A stretch of DNA of 64,000 bases from Dolomedes plantarius. Its lineage: Eukaryota > Arthropoda > Arachnida > Araneae > Dolomedidae. The notes beneath the pieces were generated by a model. It had not been told where the DNA came from. It did not search any database and worked only from the letters and a program-made list of their open reading frames with translations. Of the stretch, positions 45,721 to 56,398 are shown piece by piece (positions within the stretch are counted from its first letter, which is position 1; every line of letters starts with the position of its first letter). Position numbers and translations under genes: made by a program. The stretch lies in NCBI GenBank assembly GCA_907164885.2, contig OU015498.1:88766142-88830141 (forward strand), read 5' to 3'.

Positions 45721-46032
45721 AGACTTCAGCTTCGAAAGTTTTGCGTTTGTTTTAACATACTCATTTTGAATATTTTTCATGCATTTCTGTTTTGTCATTA
45801 GTACGCAATTTTTAATTAAAGCTAAAATTATTTATAATCGAAATCTTGTTCTTCATCTGACACGTTTTCTACACATTTGTAATTTTTAAACATGCTATTG
45901 CTGGAAATGTTGTTTATAACTTCCGGTTAGAAAATAGGTTGCCACTGTGAAATTAGGTGTTGGCGGGCGGATACTGCGCCAAGGGTAAAAAGCTGCCAAG
46001 TTTCAGCTATAATACGTAAGTACCAATATTCC

Positions 46033-48060
46033 TATTTGTGTTTAACACCTCATAATACGAAATTTATGGCATAGCATATGCTGAATAACATGACAAAATG
46101 CTAAAGTGACATGAATGAAGCTTAGAATTACTGACTTTTTAATGCTTTAACTAAATTGCTTCAAAGAAAAAAAAATCAATCAAAATAAAGTTATAAACTG
46201 TGCTAAAATTCAACAAACTTGAAAAGAACATCAAACAAAATCAAGTTTGTGTATTGTAAATTGCAAAAGGCTTTCGAGAGAGGGTTACTGCAAGTTTAGG
46301 GTTGCATCCCCCAATCTTACGCAGTTTCACCTAATACTTTCCAAAAGTTAGACAATTTGGAAATGTATAGTTTGGAGGCAGAACTAAATTATTATGGAAA
46401 AATTGATTTCTAGGTGGTGTTATGTCTAAGGCAATTAGTTGCACATAGCATATTTTATTTCTTGCAAAATGAAGGGGGGAAAAACATTTTTTTTTTCATT
46501 TGATATATTGGAGAAGCATGTTGTGCTACCGAAGAAATTGATATATTTGTACATTTTGCATAGCTACAGTATCCAAATTTCAATATCTCTCAAAATCAAA
46601 CATACCATTAAGCCCTAGGAAGATATATTCATTGTAGGACTCATTATTGAGGTAAAAGAATGGAATTAATGATATGTGATATGAGACAATGTCTATTGGC
46701 GACATGTCTGTTGTCCATTTTCATCAAATGATGAATAAGAATAAAAGCATTCTGTGCTCACTATTATCTTGATTTGGTATGTATATTCTTTCTTCACGTT
46801 TAGATGTTTTTGCTGTTTATTGCAAGGTATTGAATGCTGCTAATATCTGTCATACTGTTTCATTATATTATATTAATACAGTTGCTATTTAGATAATATT
46901 TTAACCTATTTGACAAGTTTTTGATAGTGAATAACTTGTTTATTTGTTTAATTTTTTAAAAATTGTGTTTATACTTATGATTTGGACATATTTTCTGATA
47001 TACAAATTTGAAGCATCCATTAGGTATTTAGTATTTTGTGGCAGACTGTGAAATTTTTTTAGTCACAAGCAGTAGCACCATCAAATTTGAATGTTGTTCT
47101 ATTAAAAGTAAACAAAAACTTTATCTGAACCTTTATAAAAATTCTAACATCCTCAGAACCTTTACAAATATCTCAGAATTATATCTAGCTGTGAGAGGTT
47201 AAAAGTAAATTCAAATTCTCTTGTAATTTGCTCTCTATTTCTAACAAAGCTTATTTTTAAATTTTTCTCAGTATATTATGTTATACATAAGGATTTTAGA
47301 TTAAGGGAAAACTAAAAATTTTATATTGTTGAATACTGTATTTGACAAACAGCGAACATATACTCTTAAATTTTCTGTTGTTTTAATGAACAAAAGGTAC
47401 TGGTATTTGCATAAATTGAAATTCAGGTTTTTTTAAAAATTGTATAAAAAAGAACTTGAACCCAGTGTGAAATATACTTTTTTAACCAATTAGTTATACT
47501 TTTATAACCAATACCATTATACTTTTTTAACCAATTAGTTGCTACTATGCTTAAAAAAGTATATTTCACACTGACCAAATTCATATTAAAAATAACAGAA
47601 ACAAAAAAACCCTCACATAACTTATATCAAGAATAACACATTTAAAATGTAGCTTTTTAATATATATAATTATTTTTATTTAGAAACCATAGAACTGCCT
47701 AGACTGATATGCATTTGTGTAAGTAGTTCTCATAGTAAAATATTCAAAAATTAAGTAAGTTCAATTTAGAAAAATGCAAATAAAGAAGCACTAATTAATT
47801 TAAAAGTACCATGATACTAAATATTATTTCATATTATTAAGTATGCATAATAATCCTACCAATAATTTCTATGTGTATAAAATTTAATATTATTTCAGTT
47901 ATCACACCATTATCTGAACTGAATATACCAGTAACATACAAGTAACTCATAAAATTTTTAATGATGTAAAAAAATAATTATACTGTTTTCATACTAAATT
48001 CTGTTGAGTCACTCTGATTAATAATTGACTTCCATTTATTTTCAATACATGTTAAAATAC
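46033..48060. other. Intergenic, no gene
   Basis: AT-rich, non-coding. One palindromic segment at 47466-47570 (listed separately). Confidence 0.5.
47466..47570. repeat. ~105-bp palindromic element
   Basis: AGTGTGAAATATACTTTTTT at the left and AAAAAAGTATATTTCACACT at the right are exact inverses. An internal TTTTTAACCAATTAGTT motif is repeated twice. It could be a tiny MITE. No target duplication was identified. Confidence 0.7.
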
Positions 48061-48065
48061 AATAT

Positions 48066-48559
48066 TGTTACGAACTTTACGAGTCTATGGTAATATCGCC
48101 AAATATGAGAGTTATCGCCAAATTGGCGATGGATTTGGTGACATATTTTGGTCGCCATATTTGGCAATCTATCGCCAAATTTTGCAATATGGCGTCAAAT
48201 GCTCGCCTACCTTCTAAGACCTTTTCTGGAATCTTCTAGTGATATCTTTTTTTTTTTTTTTTTTTTTAAAGGCTCTTTGGAAGTCTATAAATATATCTGA
48301 TATTGGCATTGGAACTCAAGAGTGTTCTTTTCTGCTGAGAATTGAATGTATTGAAAGTGCGTTTGGCGTGTATTGTATTGAAGACTGTTATCCTGACTTG
48401 TGTTTTTAGAGTTTTCTGCTGTATAGAAGACAGTTGTTACGTGTTTTCTGTTTGAATTTGAGTATGCGCCTGAAGAAACTACAGAGTAATAAATTTTATT
48501 TTGCCTGCACTTTCTGAAGAGATTTTATTCAATCCTATCGAACCCAGGGAAACGGAACA
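48066..48559 (+). mobile_element. Solo LTR (retrotransposon, probably Gypsy-like)
   Basis: Starts TGTTACGAACTTTACGAG and ends ...GGGAAACGGAACA, flanked by ATAT on both sides (48062-48065 and 48560-48563). It contains a TATA-like CTATAAATATA (48277) and an AATAAA (48488) in the order expected of U3-R-U5. No internal retroviral-type coding sequence lies on either side, so it is a recombined solo copy. Orientation is inferred from the TATA and AATAAA order. Confidence 0.68.
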
Positions 48560-48636
48560 ATATTATTCACTGATACAGCACTTCATTTAGTATTGAATAT
48601 ACCAAATTAAAGCATTTTAGTTTAAGAAACAGTGGG

Positions 48637-48745
48637 AATATATATATATATATATATATACACAGTGGAATCTCGATCTATCGTTTTCGAAGGGACCGAC
48701 TGAACTAAACGATGGATGCGGGAAAACGATAGATGCGGGAACATA
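48637..48745. mobile_element. TA tract plus Tigger-like terminus
   Basis: (TA)n at 48637-48660, then CAGTGGAATCTCGATCTATC and GCGGGAAAACGATAGATGCG. The same terminus occurs at 59476 after the BEL element. It resembles pogo/Tigger ends inserted at TA. The other end was not found. Confidence 0.5.
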
Positions 48746-49128
48746 CAAAAAGTATTAACATCCCTTAAGGAGTGTCCGGTTTTGTTTCGTGGCAAGTACC
48801 ATGGCACATCTCATATAAGCTTTCCCATAGCTGGTCGTATTCTTGTCTTGTATGTGCATTCTTCCTTAGCAAAAGGAAAAAATGTCAAGGTCAATCACTG
48901 AAAACCACTTCACTCCCGAACAGTCGGAGGGCACCTGCCCTCTATCTAGGCTGCAGATATTTCACAATAACCAATAACAAACGGGAGTGGTGACATTCCT
49001 TCTCCCTTTTCCTCTGACTGCTCATACCGTCCGATTATTCGAGCAGGTAGTCCTGTTGTCAATTATCTCGCAAGTGGTCGTTGTACATGTCGTGTTCTAA
49101 GAAATCTGTATAGATATTTTTCTTAAAA

Positions 49129-51196
49129 ATGGATAGATTTTTGATGAAAAAACCGATAATGCAAGTACTAATAAAGATCATGCATCGACATGTGACATGC
49201 ATGGAAAGAAGTGGAAATGCCGTAAAATACAAAGACAGCTACTTGGATTTTAGCTTCATTTCCATAGACGTCAGGGATGAAGACAGACCGCAGTATGTGA
49301 TCTGTTCTAAAGTTCTATCATCCGAGAGCATGAACCCAAGTAAATTGAGACGACACCTTGAAAAATGCATATCAACATGGTCTACAAACCACGTGAATAT
49401 TTTAGCAGAAAAATGAGAGATTTGCAGCAACAAAAAAATGTTTTCACTAAGCAAGCGTCAGTGCCAAAAAATGTCTTTTTTGAGTCTTTCAAGGTGGCAT
49501 AGAGAGTAGCGAAGTGCAAAAAGGCGCACACTATTGCTGAAGAATTAATTCTACCGACTGCTGTGGACATGGCTAATATAATGATACGAGAAAATGTGGA
49601 GAAACTTCTGGCGAATATTCCTTTGTCGAACAACACCATCAATTGAAAATCCAGCCCGTGGCTCAGGATCTCAACGATCAATTGATAAAAAAATAAAAGG
49701 AAATGAGTTTGGATTGCAACTAGATGAGGCCACAGACAGCTATAAGAATGCACACCTCATCAGATATGTACGTTTCATTGATGGTTGTACTATTGTTGAA
49801 GACCTGTTTTGTAAAAGCATTACTGGAAGTACAACGGCTGAAGATATGTTCGATTTCCTTGACACATTTATGACGGAAAATGATTTGGATTGGACAAAGT
49901 GCATCGCTATGTGCATTGATGGTGTTCGATCAATGTCTGGTCATTACGGAGGCCCACAGGCATTGATTCGTCGCAAAGCCCCGGATTGTTTGTGGACTCA
50001 TTGCATCATTTACAGCAGGGCCGCCAGAGACTTTACGGGGCCTGGGGCAAACTTCCGTTGGGGGACCCAAGAAAAATAAAAAATGGAAAGAGACGAAAAC
50101 ACACATTCAAATTAAGTTACTCATACTTAAAAATTTTATTACATGAATGATTAACATAATTATTATATTTCATTGCACTGCTCTCTTGTTATATTTTCTG
50201 AGGAAATCTAATGAATAATTTTTTTAAAATTTTTTGGGGCCCCCTCCGGAAGTTGGGGGTCTGGGGCAAAGTGCCCCAGTTGCCCCCCAACCCTCTGGGC
50301 GGCCCTGATTCACAGAGAAGCACTTGCATCGAAATCGCTGAGTCATCCACTGAATCTCGTCCTAGAATGTGTAATAAAGGTGGAAAACTATATAAAAACT
50401 AGGTCACTTAAAGCCAGATTTTTCAAAAACCTATGCGAGGATTTGGGGGCTTAGCACACGACCCTTATATATTACTGCAGCTCACGTTGGCTCTCACGTG
50501 GCAATGTGCTATCTCGAACGTTTGAACTTCGTCAAGAAATTTACTATTTCCTGAAAGAAAATGATCATGTGAACGCCAACAATTTCGCGGATCCACACTT
50601 TCTGCTGAAACTGGCATACTTGTCCGACATATTTGAAAATCTAAATGCATTGAATGTGTCTCTTCAGGTCCGTAACATGCATAGATTGAAGCTTGAAGAG
50701 AAAATTTCATCATTCAAGAAAAAAACTACAGCTGTGGAAAAGAAAAATGAATGATAATGGAGGCAAAGATTGTTTTCCTGTATTGCAGCAGTACATGGTC
50801 TGTAGTGGAGAAAAGGTTCCACATAGCATGCTGATAGCTTTCACAGAGCTCCTATCACAACTAACTGATTGGTTCGCAAAGTACTTCGCATATGACCGAA
50901 ACGAGAAGTTTGCGTGGATCCAAGATCCATTCCATGTTGAAGCTCCAAAAGAATTCACTTCACAAGAGAAGGAAAATCTAATTGAGATATTGAGTGACAA
51001 AAGCCTGAAAGTGAAATTCGCTAGTTTGGATTTGACGGAGTTTTGGATATCTATAAAAAATGAATATCCCATTCTAAGGGCAAAAGCTATAAGGGTTCTC
51101 AATCACTTTGCAACATCATATCTGTGCGAAGCTGGGTTTTCAGCAGTTGTTGTTATAAAGAGCAAATATCGTTCGAAAATTAATGTCGAAAAATAA
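49129..51196 (+). pseudogene. hAT-derived ZBED5/SCAND3-like gene, broken
   Basis: Blocks in order: BED-finger region (49129-49416; YKDSYLDFSFISIDVRDEDR, then SSESMNPSKLRRHLEKC, with the first zinc Cys replaced by Tyr in PQYVIC), a middle region in another frame with a stop (AHTIAEELILPTAVDMANIM), the hAT catalytic region (49594-50010; FGLQLDEATDSYKNAHLIRY, DWTKCIAMCIDGVRSMSGHY), ALASKSL-type sequence after the MITE, then FADPHFLLKLAYLSDIFENL (50506) and the hAT dimerisation C-terminus (50693-51196; FATSYLCEAGFSAVVVIKSK). Several stops and frameshifts plus a 292-bp insert show it is dead. No element ends were found, so a decayed transposon and a decayed domesticated gene are both possible. Confidence 0.88.
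50016..50307. mobile_element. hAT-type MITE inside the ZBED5-like pseudogene
   Basis: 292 bp with ends CAGGGCCGCCAGAG... and ...CTCTGGGCGGCCCTG. The flanking 8 bp are ATTTACAG (50008-50015) and ATTCACAG (50308-50315), one mismatch. Removing it restores the hAT reading ...CIIY/H-REAL. GC-rich terminal parts repeat GGGGCAAACTTCCG-like and CGGAAGTTGGGGG sequence in inverse. Confidence 0.88.
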
Positions 51197-51482
51197 ATAG
51201 CTGAGAAAAAGAGTAAATGTATCAAGCTTTATTCCGCGATTCGAACAATTGTGCAGTGAGCAGCAGGCTCACCCGTCACACTTCAACTAAACACAAATAT
51301 ACCGAGAGCATTTGGAAAGTAATTTTATTATTAATTTTATTAATATGTTTTCCTATTAATTACAATTAAAGTACTTGTGGGATATTTATACACAAGTTGT
51401 ATTAATTTATCAATGTTTTTACCACTTACTTCTCTAATTTCTTCTTCACTGTCGTACAAATATAAAATATATATATTATACA

Positions 51483-51888
51483 CTAGCCGGGCTTCGCTCG
51501 GCTATGCTCGGGCCCCACAAAAGAAGAAAAAGGGCCCTTTTCAGGGCCATACAAATGTATTAAATTCCCGTCAATTTTCATTCCCGTCGCTGCCGACAGA
51601 TGGCTGCACCATACTGGAGTGGAGTTCTCCGGTGGAGTGCTTGTTTAGAATTAAAATATCTTTAAAACTATTAAAGTAACAGAATAACTGTAAGCAGAAA
51701 AAGTTATCAGTTTTCAAAGCTCTTTCCAAATATGTAAGATTTATGTACTTTCATGAGAAAAAAACCCACCGATTTTCGACCAAAACAAAATGGCCGCCAA
51801 AGTCGCAGTCTGAGGATCAGTGAGACCCGGAGACGTGACGGTCATATGACCCGACCGAACCCACCGTTTGTTACTTTATTTATATAGA
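51483..51888 (-). mobile_element. Short Helitron, second family
   Basis: On the minus strand it starts TCTATATAAATAAAGTAACA (51888) after A and ends with the hairpin-rich GAGCATAGCCGAGCGAAGCC then CGGCTAG before T. 406 bp, non-coding. The end sequence differs from the GAAGCACGGGTATTCAGCTAG family, so it is a separate lineage. Confidence 0.75.
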
Positions 51889-51899
51889 TAATATATATA

Positions 51900-52110
51900 A
51901 TAATATACCACAGATAGTTATATGACGAGGGTGCCGTGAAAAAATTCTTATTCTCTTAAGGGTGCCACGACTTGGATAAGTTTGGGAACCCCTGGCCTAA
52001 GGGATATTCTATACCCCATACCCCTCCGAAAGTCCGTGGGGGTGGTTCATACATGGTTCAGTTTTTGGCTTAGTGGTCCGCAGACTTCGACGGGTTGGGA
52101 ACCACTGCTC
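51900..52110. mobile_element. hAT-like terminal remnants
   Basis: Two sequences typical of hAT right ends occur 120 bp apart: AAGTTTGGGAACCCCTG (51978-51994) and GGGTTGGGAACCACTG (52095-52110). Left ends were not found. They may belong to the decayed hAT at 49-51 kb or to separate MITEs. Confidence 0.5.
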
Positions 52111-52187
52111 TAGACTAAAACTATAACAGGAAATCTGTAGTAGCAAACCCAACCAAATACTAATCATAGTGCAACTTTATTTTTTAA

Positions 52188-52777
52188 CCCTTCAGCGGGC
52201 GCGTCAATTTTTGAAACACCAGCAGGCGCGCGTGGCACAAAGTGCAACGTCTCTTTCAACCTTGATTATTCCTTTTGTAATAAACTTTTTTTTTCAAATT
52301 GAAAATAATAATTCTGCGTTTTATGACAAGATATAAAATGTCAATCATACTGAGCTATATTTATAATTAAAGGCCAAAGAATGCATACACAATCGCCTTA
52401 TTTCAAAATTGTCTGGTTTATTCGATCTAAGGACAACTAGCGAATTCATTCCTATTATGTCCAAAAACCTAAAAAAACAACGAGATTGTCCATCTTCGTG
52501 ATATGTGGGATACCTTGTAATAGCTACACACTGGATCGACTACATCAACTCCCGCTTTTGTCGTATTGTAATCCAGTATAATCGTTGGTTTACCACGGTT
52601 AAATCACGACTAACAATGAAGGAAAAGGAATACAAGGGTCAGAAAATCAGGCCTGCATTAGAAAGGGTGTAGCTATAAATAGAAACTGCTTAGAGCATTC
52701 AAACCGTACATGTGAAAACAAATCATTCAAAATTACGAAAATGTTGCACTTTGTACACGGGCGCGCCCGCTGAAGGG
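52188..52777. mobile_element. piggyBac-type MITE
   Basis: 590 bp with ends CCCTTCAGCGGGCGCG... and ...GGGCGCGCCCGCTGAAGGG, flanked on both sides by TTAA (52184-52187 and 52778-52781). CCC ends and TTAA duplication are characteristic of piggyBac. CAAAGTGCAAC and GTTGCACTTTG also mirror each other inward. No coding sequence. Confidence 0.9.
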
Positions 52778-52844
52778 TTAAAGGAAATGATAAGGGATTA
52801 TTCCAGTTGCGTATATTTCTGATAGCTAAACTCATGTTAGAATA

Positions 52845-53175
52845 GGGTCCAGGTCAACCTTGTGGTTAGCGCGTCGGGATTCGGTACTGGGGGTGCTCGG
52901 CTCGAGTCCCGACAAACGCCACTGAATACTCTCGATTCTACCCTGGTTATGGGCACGTTTAATCTGTTCTTCTGTGAGCTTTGTAGTGGTGGCAGGCGGG
53001 TACTCGCCTCCTAGATGTCGTTCCTGGGGATGCTAAGTCTAAAGTGAGGGGGCACCAGGGGGTGATGTTGGTTCACCTATATGAAGCTCCCATTACATGC
53101 AACCGGCAATTTCGCGATGAAGAATGGGTGATTGTTGAAAGACAAAAGGGCATACAGAAAAAATAAATAGATAGA
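52845..53175 (+). mobile_element. tRNA-derived SINE with 7-bp target duplication
   Basis: Pol III A box TGGTTAGCGCG (52863-52873) and B box GGCTCGAGTCC (52899-52909), then a ~220-bp body and an AATAAATAGATAGATA tail. The flanking TAGAATA repeats (52838-52844 and 53176-53182) are a LINE-type duplication. The 3' body resembles the SINE at 12255-12505. Confidence 0.88.
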
Positions 53176-53182
53176 TAGAATA

Positions 53183-53628
53183 CTTTCTTCATTTAAAGCA
53201 TCAATGCCATTTATGTCATTTTAAACATAGATATGATTTTTTAAAATGTGAATGCATGTAGATTAAATCATACTATTAAATTGTGTTCTCATTTCTTTTT
53301 TATATTGTGGATTTTAAAATTTCAAATATAAACCAAGTTTTTATACTTTAAGAGAAAATTACTTACTTGTTCAGAGTTTTAAAATCGATCATAATTGTTG
53401 TATTTTACTAGTGAAATCTAGTAAGATTTTTAAATTTGAGAAATATTTAAAATTAATAATCTGTGAATAGATAAAGATATATTTTATAGATGTTCTTTCC
53501 TTTAATAGTGTATTTAAATATTAAAGGGAAATTGCCTATTTTTTAAAAGAACTTAGTTTAAATTAATGTTTTCAGTATATTACTGAAAATACCACAGGCC
53601 TTACATATTCAGTTCAGTCAGTGCTATG
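53183..53628. other. Intergenic, nothing recognised
   Basis: AT-rich spacer between the SINE and the BEL 5' LTR. Confidence 0.4.
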
Positions 53629-54112
53629 TGTTCTGGCAGATGCCAAAAATGTAGCAACCCTTCTAGGAATGCGCCATACCAAAAATGTAGCAACCCTATG
53701 AGGGACGCTCCCTACCCAGAGAGGAGTGTGTGTTGTGTATTGCTCTGATGGTGCATATACATTGGTGCAGAGTTCTCTGCATGTGCCTTGGGGAATCCAG
53801 TGATTGATGTTCACTCCGTACTCTGTATATGCGTGGATCGCCTCCCCTCTCGGTTCGGATGCAGAGCATCAAAGAACGCGGGGTAAGGGGGTCAAATGGT
53901 GACAATGGGGGCAGGGGACACTAGATCAAGAAACACGAGGGACCTTTGGGGTTTACCGTGACTAATGTGATGACAGGAGTCGGGGGTCTGCATGCAGAGA
54001 ACTCTGCACCAATGTATATGTACCATGAGAGACAGAGAGAGAGCTTTATTCATTAGAGGAATAAATAAATGAAAAGACTATGAGAGTTAATTATTTTGTG
54101 TGAAATTTCTTG
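53629..54112 (+). repeat. BEL/Pao 5' LTR (carrying an insert)
   Basis: Begins TGTTCTGGCAGATGCC and ends ...GTGTGAAATTTCTTG. Outside the insert at 53749-54025 it differs from the 3' LTR by about three substitutions and a 2-bp indel in a GA run over roughly 200 bp. TGGAGCAGAGCC just after it is a possible primer-binding site. Confidence 0.88.
53749..54025. mobile_element. 277-bp MITE inside the 5' LTR
   Basis: Absent from the 3' LTR, which gives the empty site (GCTCTGAGAGACAG). Ends TGGTGCATATACATTGG... and ...CCAATGTATATGTACCA are inverted for about 35 bp, with an inner palindrome TGCAGAGTTCTCTGCA. The apparent duplication is TGA (53746-53748 and 54026-54028). Superfamily not assigned. Confidence 0.85.
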
Positions 54113-54299
54113 TGGAGCAGAGCCCAAGATCTAACATTGAGTGGTCCGTCAGAAACAGGAGCAGCTACCCATGGATATATAACAGGAAGTTTTCTTTACG
54201 TAGTGCCTTTGTGTTGTGGTTGAGAGAGAAACCGTTGGACTACGCGGGAAGCCATTAGAGAGTGAGTGATATTTTACTGTTGTTAATAGTGTAAGAGAC

Positions 54300-55157
54300 A
54301 TGTTTAAAAACGCTTTAAAGCAAGACTTAAGGCTTATTGCCACAGAGATAAACGAGAAAATAAATGACAAAATGACTGTCGCTGATTTAAATAATGTCAT
54401 ATCGAATAGAGAACTGTATAAAAATGATCCAGACCAAGTTATAAGTATTGCTGACTCGATCATTGAAGAACGGAGAAGCGAAGAACAACGACAGATAGCG
54501 TTAGAAAATATTAGGCTCGAAAGAGCTAAAGCAGAACTTGAGCTACAGAAATTAAAAGCCAAAAGTAGATCGGAAGTATCATCCGAGAAGGATGCTGATT
54601 TGTGCAGTTTGGATACGTTATTAAAAAGTATTCGAACACTAACACTGAAATTACCAAGTAAAGCTGACGGCTGGGGCTTATTCTTTTCTTCCCTAAAGAG
54701 GGCTTTCATAGCAAAAAGTGTTCCTAATAAATATAAGGCCGAAATTCTTTTAAATTTAATGGGTGAGAAAGCTTCTAATATAATTATATATTTGGAAGAC
54801 GAGGAAATTGGGGATTATGAAAAAGTAAAAGAATTAATTTTACGGGAATTTGAGCCAACGCCACAAGCTTGTTTAGAGCAGTTTCGAAAAGCAACTCGCC
54901 AGCAAGGTGAGACTTGTGTTCAGTTTTCGTCGCGTTTAGCAACTAGTTGGGAGTACTATTTAAAATTGAGAAAAGTCACAGATTTTAAGACTTTAAACCA
55001 ACTAATTGTATCGGATAAAATATTCCAGACTCTAGATAAAGAGACCGCATCCCATATTAGTATAAGACAAGCAGACAGTTGGTTTAACCCTTTTTCAATT
55101 ATCCCAGGCAGTCGATCTATACACAACTTCGCGAGGAAAACCGTCAGAGAATTATAA
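54300..55157 (+). pseudogene. BEL/Pao gag (N-terminal part)
   Basis: 285-codon frame. Residues about 55-95 are a charged coiled coil (ERRSEEQRQIALENIRLERA). The following part fits a BEL-type capsid region (KAEILLNLMGEKASNIIIYL, LREFEPTPQACLEQF). The frame ends at 55157 where the next part continues in another frame, so gag is broken by a frameshift. Confidence 0.85.
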
Positions 55158-56362
55158 TGCATCTCGTAGATACCCAAATTTTAAAAAAAAATGTATCAAA
55201 AGTGTTTATTTCTGATATGAAAAATTCTAAATGCATATTATGCTCAGAATCCCACCGCTTGTATCAATGCGCTAATTATAAACAATTATCAGTTAATGAG
55301 AGATTAAATGTAGTGAAAAATAATAAATTATGTTTTAATTGTCTTGCTCAGCATAAAATTGCGCTATGTAAATTAAAATACAGGTGTACTTATTGTCTAA
55401 AATCACATCACTAGACGCTTTGTTTTTCGCAAGAGAAAAGTGCAGACCAGTCTGACAAAAAAAATGAGGTTAGAGCGGACTATGTTGGGAACCAAGAGAC
55501 TCGTAATTCTTCCAATGAAGGGCAAAATCTTTCGCCGTTCTCCGCAGAGTTTATACCATCAACAAGCAGTGAATTACCTAATAAATTATTTACAACGAGA
55601 AGTGATGACGGCGGTAAAATTGATTTGCTGAGTACAATTAACTGTTTTATTAAGGATGAGAGGGGTAATACTCAAAAATTGCGATGCTTGATGGATTCGG
55701 GATCAATGTGTAACTTGATCACTCTTTCATGCGCCGAAAGGATAGGATTAAGGAAAGAAAAAATAGAGTTTTGTCAGGTTTAAATGATATTTCGATGAAT
55801 GTGAAGTCAAAAGTTAATGCAACGTTAACGAACGAGAATAGGAGTTTCCAAACGCATTTAGATCTCTTGATCGTACCGCGAATAACGAATTCATTCGTAC
55901 CTTAGGAACGTCAGAATCAAACAGGGATTTAGCAAAATAAAATTAGCGGATGAGAATTTTGATGTACCCGGTAACATAGATGTATTATTAGGAGCTGAAA
56001 TATTCTATGAGAGTTTAATTCCTGGTCAAATACATCCCTTAGACACTAAATTGATTTTGCAAAATTCCGTCTTTGGATATATTGTTAGTGGAAATGTACT
56101 AGCTTCTAATGTAAATAAGATACATTGTGGGCTTATTAAAGATAGCGTTGATTTAGATAAATTATTGAGAGGCTTTTGGGAAATTGAGAATATCGAATCA
56201 GAGCCGATAAAAAATAAAGAAACTGTAATTTGTGAGGAGCACTTTTTGGAAAGCCATACTAGAGATGAAACAGGGAAATGTGTAGTGAAAATGCCCCTAA
56301 AGGAAGATCCAGTGTGCTTAGGCAGATCTAGAGCCATTGCTGTTAGAAGACTTAGTTCCTAA
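55157..56362 (+). pseudogene. BEL/Pao zinc knuckles and protease region
   Basis: At 55226-55410 two Cys/His clusters typical of Pao gag (CILCSESHRLYQC and CFNCLAQHKIALCKLKYRCT). At about 55689 LMDSGSMCNLIT is the aspartic protease active-site region (DSG). At about 55979 DVLLGAEIFYESL follows. Stops and frame changes occur between them, and a frame ends at 56360. Confidence 0.85.
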
Positions 56363-56398
56363 TGGAATAAACTAAAATTAGAGCCTTCTTATTTAGAG

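Larger units (their letters stand above)
42869..46024. mobile_element. Merlin-D: 3.2-kb Merlin-ended element filled with inverted repeat arrays
   Basis: Ends GGTACTTACGTATTATAGCT and AGCTATAATACGTAAGTACC are exact inverses over about 27 bp. The target duplication AATATTCC is perfect (42861-42868 and 46025-46032). It shares GGTACTT ends and the 8-bp duplication with Merlin-A, -B and -C. No transposase. The interior has a left array (43390-43920), a right array in opposite orientation (44810-45720), outer inverted flanks (43190-43390 against 45720-45930), and an extra partial copy of the flank at 44406-44530. Confidence 0.9.

Noticed and set aside
49382..49753. Minus-strand 123-codon frame
   Set aside because: Antisense of the ZBED5-like hAT coding sequence, where plus-strand homology is clear.
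52863..52909. Candidate tRNA gene
   Set aside because: A and B boxes are present, but there is no matching acceptor stem, and the sequence continues into a SINE body with a target duplication.
54149..54709. 186-codon minus-strand frame opposite the BEL gag
   Set aside because: It is the antisense shadow of a convincing gag sequence and resembles no protein family.
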